Below, one piece after another: positions 1 through 5,375 of a DNA stretch of 7,523 bases (position 1 is its first letter; the number at the start of each line of letters is the position of its first letter). This DNA is from Hyphomicrobium sp. (lineage in GTDB: Bacteria > Pseudomonadota > Alphaproteobacteria > Rhizobiales > Hyphomicrobiaceae). The notes beneath the pieces are model-generated. The model ran no database searches. It was not told the DNA's origin and saw only the letters and a program-made list of their open reading frames with translations. The stretch is taken from assembly GCA_030609245.1 (NCBI GenBank), contig JAUWCP010000109.1, forward strand, positions 1 to 7,523, in the 5' to 3' direction. Position numbers and translations under genes: made by a program.

Positions 1-1
1 A

Positions 2-259
2 GAGCGGGTTGAGCGCCGCAGTGAGCGGATGACCACACGCGCAACCAGGATGAGTGAGCGTGCGGCGAAAACCAAAGAGTTCGCCGAGGTTCTGAAGCCG
101 TTCTATGCCTCCCTTTCTGATGAGCAGAAAGAGGTCGCCGACGTCGTGCTGAGCCGGTTCGCCAGTGGCATGAAGGGTCACCGACACCACGCGGGCAAGC
201 GCATGTGCAGTGGCCGCGGTGGCTGGCGTCACGGCGGCCGTCGTGGAAGCTGGCACTAA
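2..259 (+). CDS. LTXXQ (Spy/CpxP-like) periplasmic protein, C-terminal part
   Basis: This is the 3' end of a gene whose start lies left of the window: the frame is open from base 2 with no stop, so the ATG at 29 is probably internal. The visible residues are mostly charged helix (RSERM, RMSERAAKTKEF) leading to AEVLKPFYASLSDEQKEVAD. In it, LSDEQ at 113-127 fits the LTxxQ signature of the Spy/CpxP fold, and alphaproteobacterial LTXXQ proteins have very similar 'KTKxFAxxLKPFYASLSDEQK' segments. Family members are small, helical, mostly periplasmic proteins that act as chaperones or envelope-stress modulators; the function of this one is not shown. The last 27 or so residues are a basic His/Arg/Gly-rich tail (KGHRHHAGKRM, GGWRHGGRRG) with one cysteine, suggestive of metal binding, but that is inference. 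The gene ends at TAA 257-259, followed by a strong terminator, and converges with rne. The signal peptide and first LTxxQ repeat cannot be checked here. Confidence 0.72.
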   Translation, partial: ERVERRSERMTTRATRMSERAAKTKEFAEVLKPFYASLSDEQKEVADVVLSRFASGMKGHRHHAGKRMCSGRGGWRHGGRRGSWH

Positions 260-294
260 CCGTATTCGGCTTTCACTTCCACTCGACAAATGAC

Positions 295-328
295 AAAGGG
301 CCGGAGGTATCCTCCGGCCCTTTCTTTT
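295..328. terminator. Intrinsic terminator between convergent genes
   Basis: A perfect 13-bp inverted repeat (AAAGGGCCGGAGG, 295-307; CCTCCGGCCCTTT, 311-323) encloses a TAT loop. On the plus strand the stem runs into TTTCTTTT (321-328), a good U-tract for terminating the upstream LTXXQ gene. On the minus strand the stem ends in TTT and continues GTCATTTG, a weaker U-tract, so it probably also ends the rne transcript, whose stop is 19 bp away. The arrangement fits a bidirectional terminator. Confidence 0.9.
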
Positions 329-346
329 AGTGCGTGAGGGCGAGGC

Positions 347-3127
347 TTACTCGCCGCTGAGACGGCGCTGCCACCAGCCCTTCCGCGCAGGTGCGGGCGT
401 CTCCTCATTCTGCGTGTCAGAGGTTGCGTCGCCGTTCGCCTCAGGCGGGGCGACCACGACGCGCTCTAGGCGCGGCTCGCTGGCATCGGCACGTTGGCGT
501 GTGCGTCGTGCGGGTTTTGACTTGCTCTCTTGCGACGGCTCAGACGTTGTCTCGGTGGTATCGGGAGCATCCGTTGAGTGCGCAGCGGCCTCTGGCTGCA
601 ACTCGTTTTCGGCTTCGGCCGGTTGGGTATCGACGAACCGATGCTCGCCAGGCGCTGCCTCGGAGACAGATGCATCAATTTCCGGCTGCTCGGCCGTGGC
701 GCTCGGCGGTGAATCCTCCGCCGCAGCTCTGGCTTGGCGAGTGCGCCGCCCACCGCGGCGGCCTCGCCTGCGGCCTCGCTGGCTGGTGCGCTGTTCCTCC
801 TCGCCCTCACGGCGGGGCTCGCCATTGGCGGCTTCCAAAGGCCGGGCGATCTCGTCTTTGCCGGCTTCGCTCAGGTCGACGCCATCGGCGAGTTGCTCAT
901 CACTCATGGCGTCGGCACTCATGGCGTCGGCCTCCGGTTGGTCCTCGCGGCGGCCACCACGACGCCGGCGGCGCCGGCGCCGGCGAGGTGAGCCATCCGC
1001 ATTGGTTTCCGCATCTCGAGACGCCCCGCGGGCAATGGCGCTTTCCTCGCCATCGACTTCGCCGTCACCTTCGCCTTCAAGGCCCCAATCCATGCTGACG
1101 GCGCCGCGATCAGTGCGGCGCTGGGTCTGCGACGGCGCGGCGCCCTTCTCAATGGCGAAGTTGGCGCCGGCCAGCTTGTCGCTCCCGGTGACCGTGATCG
1201 GCATGCCGTGGCGGGCCTCCATGTCATTGATGAAGGCGCGCTTGTTGTTGAGAATGTAGAGCGCGACGGAGGGCACGGTCATGGCGACAAGCGGCGTGCG
1301 TGCACCTGCCATGATCGCATCTTCTAGGCCTCTCAGCACGGCAAGCGCCACAGACTCGGTTGAACGAATGATGCCCGTACCCTGGCAGTGCGCGCACTGA
1401 GATGTCGATCCCTCAAGCACGCCAGTGCGCAAGCGCTGCCGCGACATCTCAAGCAGGCCGAAATGGCTAATGCGGCCCACTTGGATGCGGGCTCTATCGA
1501 AGCGCAAGGCTTCCTTCAGGCGGCGCTCGACTGCGCGGTTGTTGCGCCTCTCCTCCATGTCGATGAAGTCGATGACGATGAGGCCGGCCAAGTCGCGCAG
1601 CTTCAATTGCCGCGCCATTTCGTCGGCCGCCTCCAAGTTCGTCTTTAGCGCTGTTTCCTCGATAGAGAACTCGCGAGTGGCCTTACCAGAGTTAATGTCA
1701 ATGGAGACCAGCGCCTCGGTCTGGTTGATGACCAGGTAGCCGCCCGACCGCAGCGTTACGTAAGGGCTGAACATTGCATTGAGCTGGCGCTCGATTTGGT
1801 AACGCGTAAAAAGCGGCTCGGGATCCTGGTAGGGGACGACGTTCTTGGCATGGCTCGGCATGAGCATGCGCATGAAGTCCTTGGCCTCGCGGTAAGCTTG
1901 GGTACCTGCGACGATGACCTCGCTGACGTCCTTATTGTAGAGGTCGCGGATCGAGCGCTTGATCAGGTTGCCTTCCTCATAAACGAGGCTCGGCGCCTGA
2001 CTCTGTAGCGTCAGGTCGCGCACGCTTTCCCACAGGCGCAAAAGGTAATCGAAGTCGCGCCGGATTTCTTGCTTGGTGCGTGCTGCGCCCGCGGTACGAA
2101 TGATGAGCCCCATGCCCTTGGGTACTTCGAGGTCGGTTGCAATCGACTTGAGACGCTTGCGGTCCTGCGGGTTGGTGATCTTACGACTGATGCCGCCGCC
2201 GCGGGCGGTGTTGGGCATCAGCACCGTATAGCGGCCCGCGAGTGAGAGGTAGGTCGTGAGCGCTGCACCCTTGTTGCCGCGCTCCTCCTTGACGACCTGG
2301 ATGAGGATCACCTGGCGGCGTTTGATGACCTCCTGGATCTTGTAGCTGCGCGGACGCCGGCGCGGGCGGGAGGGGAGTTCCTCGAGCGCGTCCTCGCCAG
2401 AGGCGACTTGCTCTACGCGCTCGGGGTCGGCGCTGCCGTCGCCATTGACGTCTCGCAGCGCAGTTTCGCCGGCACTGTCGCTAATTTCGGCTGCCTCAGA
2501 CTCAGAGTCGCCCGAGGTTTCGTCGGCTTCCAGGACTTGGGCTGGCTGCGAATTTTCGTTAGCCGCTGCCACGCCGGCCTCAGTCTCGATCGGCAGCTCG
2601 TCTGGCGCCTCGATCCTGTCGTCCTTAGGCAGCGTGGCCTCGGCCATAACGCGTGCAGGGTCATCGGAATTCTGGTCGTCATTGCCATCGGGGTTTTCGT
2701 CGGTGGCCTCCGCCGGATCGCCCACGGTTTCTTCCAAAGGCTCATCAAGCGGGTCGTCAACGTCCGCGTCGCTGGCTTCGCGGCGACGTGCAAACGCCTC
2801 TGCTTCAGCCTCGGCGGCCGCTTCCTCTTCAGCCTCAGCGGCTGCTTCCTCATCGAGGAGCGCCTGGCGATCGGCCATGGGGATCTGGTAATAGTCGGGA
2901 TGGATTTCGTTGAAGGCCAAGAAGCCGTGGCGATTGCCGCCATATTCGACGAAGGCGGCTTGGAGCGAAGGCTCCACGCGCGTGACCTTGGCGAGGTAGA
3001 TATTGCCGCGCAGTAGCTTGCGCGCGGCGGATTCGAAATCGAACTCCTCTACCCGGCCTCCACGTAACACGACGACCCGGGTTTCCTCCGGGTGCGTCGC
3101 GTCAATGAGCATTTCGTTATTGGACAT
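347..3127 (-). CDS. rne: Ribonuclease E (RNase E/G family, degradosome scaffold)
   Basis: This encodes a 926-aa endoribonuclease that cuts AU-rich single-stranded RNA in mRNA decay and rRNA/tRNA processing and scaffolds the degradosome. The start at 3127 (MSNNEMLIDATHPEE) is chosen because it matches the family N-terminus and has AAGGA nine bases upstream; the frame stays open to an ATG at 3307, but that extension looks non-coding. The S1 RNA-binding domain (about residues 36-306) is split by an acidic, Glu/Ala/Asp-rich insertion (about 92-258). RNase H-like and DNase I-like regions follow. The Mg-binding aspartates are D477 (LVSIDINSG) and D520 (VIDFIDM), with the same 43-residue spacing as E. 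coli D303/D346. The zinc-link is C578-x-x-C581 (CAHC). After about residue 665 the protein is low complexity and probably disordered, with nine consecutive arginines (715-723), a second Arg/Gly tract (784-798) and a terminal GWWQRRLSGE. That GWW tail resembles the PNPase-docking peptide of Caulobacter RNase E. The gene is divergent from the amidase gene. Confidence 0.97.
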   Translation of the reverse strand: MSNNEMLIDATHPEETRVVVLRGGRVEEFDFESAARKLLRGNIYLAKVTRVEPSLQAAFVEYGGNRHGFLAFNEIHPDYYQIPMADRQALLDEEAAAEAEEEAAAEAEAEAFARRREASDADVDDPLDEPLEETVGDPAEATDENPDGNDDQNSDDPARVMAEATLPKDDRIEAPDELPIETEAGVAAANENSQPAQVLEADETSGDSESEAAEISDSAGETALRDVNGDGSADPERVEQVASGEDALEELPSRPRRRPRSYKIQEVIKRRQVILIQVVKEERGNKGAALTTYLSLAGRYTVLMPNTARGGGISRKITNPQDRKRLKSIATDLEVPKGMGLIIRTAGAARTKQEIRRDFDYLLRLWESVRDLTLQSQAPSLVYEEGNLIKRSIRDLYNKDVSEVIVAGTQAYREAKDFMRMLMPSHAKNVVPYQDPEPLFTRYQIERQLNAMFSPYVTLRSGGYLVINQTEALVSIDINSGKATREFSIEETALKTNLEAADEMARQLKLRDLAGLIVIDFIDMEERRNNRAVERRLKEALRFDRARIQVGRISHFGLLEMSRQRLRTGVLEGSTSQCAHCQGTGIIRSTESVALAVLRGLEDAIMAGARTPLVAMTVPSVALYILNNKRAFINDMEARHGMPITVTGSDKLAGANFAIEKGAAPSQTQRRTDRGAVSMDWGLEGEGDGEVDGEESAIARGASRDAETNADGSPRRRRRRRRRGGRREDQPEADAMSADAMSDEQLADGVDLSEAGKDEIARPLEAANGEPRREGEEEQRTSQRGRRRGRRGGRRTRQARAAAEDSPPSATAEQPEIDASVSEAAPGEHRFVDTQPAEAENELQPEAAAHSTDAPDTTETTSEPSQESKSKPARRTRQRADASEPRLERVVVAPPEANGDATSDTQNEETPAPARKGWWQRRLSGE
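902..931 (-). repeat. Perfect 15-bp tandem duplication inside rne
   Basis: The plus-strand unit actcatggcgtcggc occurs twice head to tail (902-916 and 917-931) without a mismatch. It is in frame and encodes ADAMS-ADAMS (residues 733-742) in the disordered C-terminal half of RNase E. The lack of synonymous divergence between copies suggests a recent slippage duplication. Confidence 0.95.
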
Positions 3128-3130
3128 GTG

Positions 3131-3285
3131 CGCCGATCCTTGGCGCGCCGGCGGGGCAGCCTGCCGCTCCCGGTCACAAAGCTCGGTGGAGATGGACCAT
3201 TGGCGGCGCGACGCCGATCTCGGGCGCGCACTGGTTGGTGTGAAAAAAGAATGGATTGGGGGTTGGCAGCAACACACGCCGATCT
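3131..3285 (-). repeat. Three copies of GATCGGCG in the rne leader
   Basis: Read in the rne sense, AGATCGGCGT occurs at 3285-3276 and 3220-3211, and the core GATCGGCG recurs at 3138-3131. The copies are 65 and 81 bp apart. The last one overlaps the 3' end of the Shine-Dalgarno sequence and fills the spacer to the start codon. No function is known to me for this repeat; its placement in the mRNA leader makes a regulatory role possible, but chance in GC-rich DNA is also possible. Confidence 0.6.
3137..3141 (-). promoter_or_regulatory. Ribosome binding site of rne
   Basis: The minus strand reads AAGGA nine bases upstream of the ATG at 3127-3125. This is a good Shine-Dalgarno match and spacing, and together with the conserved N-terminus it decides the start codon in favour of 3127 over the upstream in-frame ATG at 3307. 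Confidence 0.8.
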
Positions 3286-3510
3286 GGTGCCGGACATCGC
3301 CGAGCACGCCCCGCCGCGCTGACTTCTAAGCGCTGGGGCATCCAAATAGCATGTGCTCAAGTTTTTCATATGCATAAACTTCCAATTCGCTCGCGGCGAC
3401 GCCCTGCGGACACGCCCGCTCGAGGTGCTTCCATCTCGGAGGAAGGGCCGGGAACCGCGGGCGGTCCCAATGCTCCTGTCGCCTTCCTTTCTTGGGCGAA
3501 TACGCGGAAC

Positions 3511-3539
3511 GATACAGCCTGTGATTGCCACAACTTCAA
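3511..3539 (-). promoter_or_regulatory. Weak candidate promoter for rne
   Basis: The minus strand has TTGAAG (3539-3534), a 17-bp spacer and TGTATC (3516-3511). The -35 matches 4 of 6 and the -10 only 3 of 6 of the sigma-70 consensus. If used, it would give an rne leader of roughly 375 nt. It is the best pair I found by eye on this strand, but the match is poor and other promoters further upstream are possible. Confidence 0.2.
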
Positions 3540-3925
3540 GCAGGAGCTGGTCACTTGGGCAAAAAGGCTCGACCTTCGCTGAGATCTGAGCACGTGCAAC
3601 CGGGTGAACAACAACCGCTCAACCGTTTAACAGCAGAAGCGCATTACCCTTCTTCGGGAGCGTGGCGACCTAGCGCGAACAAATGAGGCAAAAGCCTCCA
3701 AATAATGTCCTCGCGGCACACGTGCATCCCGCCGACAGGCACTTCTGCCGTAACCCTCGGATTAGTAGGGGTTCGCCGGGGGGCTTGCAAGCGTGATAAA
3801 AGTGCCGCTCCAAGGAGATTGCCGGCCAACCTCCTGCAATTTGAGGGAATTACGCCCAAGAATTCGTTAAATTTATCCCTAGAAGTTGGTTCTGGATATA
3901 TCTGGGTCGAGGTCGCGCACGCGAT

Positions 3926-5212
3926 ATGAGGTGTCGACAACTTATGCCGATTGACGGGTGGAGAAGCTGGGGGACGGCACTACTGATGGTGCCCGTGATG
4001 GCCACCGCGTCAGCAGCGGGTGGGGCTGCGACGGGGAACTTGGAGACGCGTGCGAACCGGTCCACGCAAACCGCGAGCACCATCGAAGTCGACCGCCTCC
4101 GATTGGTCGGCGATCAGTCCAAGACCACGTTCTACCTCGATCTCTCAACCGGCGTGCGGCTGGAGGTTTTCACGCTCTCCAATCCATACCGCGTCGTGAT
4201 CGACCTGCCCGACGTGACATTCCGCTTACCGGCGGGGACTGGTCAGGAAGGGCGCGGACTCATCTCCGCTTTTCGTTACGGCCTTCTGTCCGAGGGTAAG
4301 GCACGCATCGTGCTCGATGCAGTGGGGCCGGTTCTGATCGGCAAAGCGAGCATGTCGGCAGTCGATGCTCGCAAGGTGCGCCTTGCGGTCGAGCTGACGC
4401 CAACGACCCGGGAGGTTTTTGGTACCGGCACGGGCGGTTCCCGCAAGAAAGCGGCCAAGCGCGAGGCACGCAAAGCTCCGGCCGTCAGGCGGAAGAACCG
4501 AACAAAGCCGTTAATTCTGATCGATCCCGGTCATGGTGGCGTCGATCCGGGCGCGATCAGCTCCACCAAGGTTCCAGAAAAACGGGTTGTGCTCGCAGTC
4601 GGACAAAAGCTTAAGAAGCGCCTTGCCAAGAGCGGCCGCTACGAGGTGCGATTGAGCCGGGACAGAGATGTGTTTTTATCGCTAGATCAGCGGCTAAAGC
4701 TGTCACGAAGCCTTGGCGCAGACCTGTTCATCTCGTTGCACGCCGACGCTATCACGCAGAAGGCCTACGCGAAGAAGATCCGAGGGGCGACCGTTTATAC
4801 ACTATCGGATCGCGCTTCCGATGAGGAAGCTCGCCTCATGGCCGAGAAGGAGAACGCATCTGACAGATTCGCCGGTCTCGACACGTCCGATATGGACGAT
4901 GGGGGCGAGGTGAGGAGCATTCTGATCGATCTTCTCAAGCGTGAGACCGCGAACTTCTCTACCGATTTCTCCAAAACCCTTGTGAAGCAGTTGCGCAAAA
5001 CCATCTCTTTGTCACGCCGCCCGCGCCGGTCGGCAGCGTTTAAGGTGCTGCGGCAAGCGGACACGCCTTCTGTTCTCATTGAACTCGGATATATGACGAA
5101 TACGGAAGATGAGAAATTGTTGAATTCCGCCAAGTGGCAACGTCAGGTCGCAGATTCGATCGGGACGGCGGTCGATTCCTACTTTGCCAAGAGGACGGCA
5201 AGGGCGCCGTGA
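3926..5212 (+). CDS. amiC: N-acetylmuramoyl-L-alanine amidase with AMIN domain (AmiC type)
   Basis: This encodes a 428-aa periplasmic zinc amidase that cleaves the bond between N-acetylmuramic acid and L-alanine in peptidoglycan, mainly during cell separation. An Arg-containing N-terminus and a hydrophobic stretch (about 17-28) ending in ASA (28-30) look like a Sec signal peptide. An AMIN domain (about 53-160, from IEVDRLRL to VELTPT) should direct it to septal peptidoglycan. A Lys/Arg-rich linker (171-194) joins it to the Amidase_3 domain (195-420). The zinc ligands are H203 (DPGHGG), E218 (PEKR) and H272 (SLHADA), with catalytic E386 in VLIELGYMTN, so all key residues are present. The segment 295-345 between H272 and E386 (SDRASDEEARLMAEKEN and on) matches the regulatory helix that in this family blocks the active site until an EnvC/LytM-type activator binds. 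The start is either 3926 or 3944; 3926 gives the better basic n-region. No terminator precedes the PBP gene, so cotranscription is possible. The symbol amiC is by family; amiB or amiA would be equally valid labels. Confidence 0.95.
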   Translation: MRCRQLMPIDGWRSWGTALLMVPVMATASAAGGAATGNLETRANRSTQTASTIEVDRLRLVGDQSKTTFYLDLSTGVRLEVFTLSNPYRVVIDLPDVTFRLPAGTGQEGRGLISAFRYGLLSEGKARIVLDAVGPVLIGKASMSAVDARKVRLAVELTPTTREVFGTGTGGSRKKAAKREARKAPAVRRKNRTKPLILIDPGHGGVDPGAISSTKVPEKRVVLAVGQKLKKRLAKSGRYEVRLSRDRDVFLSLDQRLKLSRSLGADLFISLHADAITQKAYAKKIRGATVYTLSDRASDEEARLMAEKENASDRFAGLDTSDMDDGGEVRSILIDLLKRETANFSTDFSKTLVKQLRKTISLSRRPRRSAAFKVLRQADTPSVLIELGYMTNTEDEKLLNSAKWQRQVADSIGTAVDSYFAKRTARAP

Positions 5213-5375
5213 GCCTCAGCGCGTCTTAACCCTCTAATACCCTCTTGATGCTTTCTGGAGCAGCCACGTGCGACGATGTAATGCCACAATCAATGTTAAG
5301 CTGCCCGCGTCGCATCGTTGAGATTCTGCATTGCAAGGCCGACTTAAAGATGCCCGATCAACGGATTGAGGGTTG
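5213..5375 (+). other. Amidase-PBP1A spacer with a mini-ORF abutting the PBP start
   Basis: This 163-bp spacer has no rho-independent terminator, which leaves cotranscription of the two wall genes open. A short imperfect direct repeat (taaccctct / taccctct) lies at 5226-5244. A TTGAGA at 5318-5323 followed 17 bp later by gactta is a poor promoter candidate. An 8-codon frame (ATG 5350, MPDQRIEG) ends in TGA 5374-5376, overlapping the PBP start codon as TGATG. There is no convincing ribosome binding site for this mini-ORF. Confidence 0.45.

Larger units (their letters stand above)
3128..3925. other. Long divergent intergenic region: rne leader and amidase promoter region
   Basis: This 798-bp spacer lies between the divergent starts of rne and the amidase gene. 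Open frames here (for example minus strand 3644-3940) have no recognisable protein character, so I call no gene. The half next to rne is GC-rich and probably its 5' leader; it contains a three-copy short repeat and a U-run (3243-3248, minus-strand sense). Long, autoregulatory rne 5' UTRs are known in enterobacteria; the same role here is inference. The half next to the amidase is more AT-rich (especially 3841-3905) and probably carries its promoter, but I found no convincing -35/-10 pair. Small hairpins occur at 3685-3698 (GAGGC-AAAA-GCCTC) and around 3738-3806 (nested inverted repeats, including the perfect palindrome GCTTGCAAGC at 3783-3792). None is strong enough to name an RNA family. Confidence 0.7.

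Noticed and set aside
330..1259. 309-codon open frame on the plus strand antisense to rne
   Set aside because: It mirrors the rne C-terminal coding region in GC-rich DNA. Its translation is Ser/Arg/Ala-rich with no domain, and the opposing frame has clear RNase E character.
2408..3016. 202-codon hydrophobic-looking frame on the plus strand
   Set aside because: It is antisense to the acidic S1 insertion of rne: Glu/Ala codons read backwards give Leu/Phe/Gly/Val-like residues, which imitates membrane segments. No ribosome binding site or family resemblance.
3128..3307. 60-residue N-terminal extension of RNase E from the ATG at 3307
   Set aside because: The extension (MLGDVRHQIGVCCC...) has no RNase E similarity, while MSNNEMLIDATHPEE at 3127 matches the family start and has a well-placed AAGGA.
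3685..3698. Hairpin GAGGC-AAAA-GCCTC as a terminator
   Set aside because: Only a 5-bp stem and no proper U-tract on either strand; no gene ends here.
3738..3751. Possible sigma-54 site (GGCAC...TGC) on the plus strand
   Set aside because: The GG and GC elements do not have the required 10-bp spacing.
3489..3862. 10-bp inverted repeat ttcttgggcg / cgcccaagaa in the spacer
   Set aside because: The arms are about 360 bp apart, and a match of this length is not unexpected by chance in an 800-bp region.
3644..3940. 98-codon minus-strand frame in the divergent spacer
   Set aside because: No recognisable domain, mixed composition, and it overlaps the amidase start and promoter region. Similar spacer frames at 3256-3582 and 3353-3589 were rejected for the same reason.
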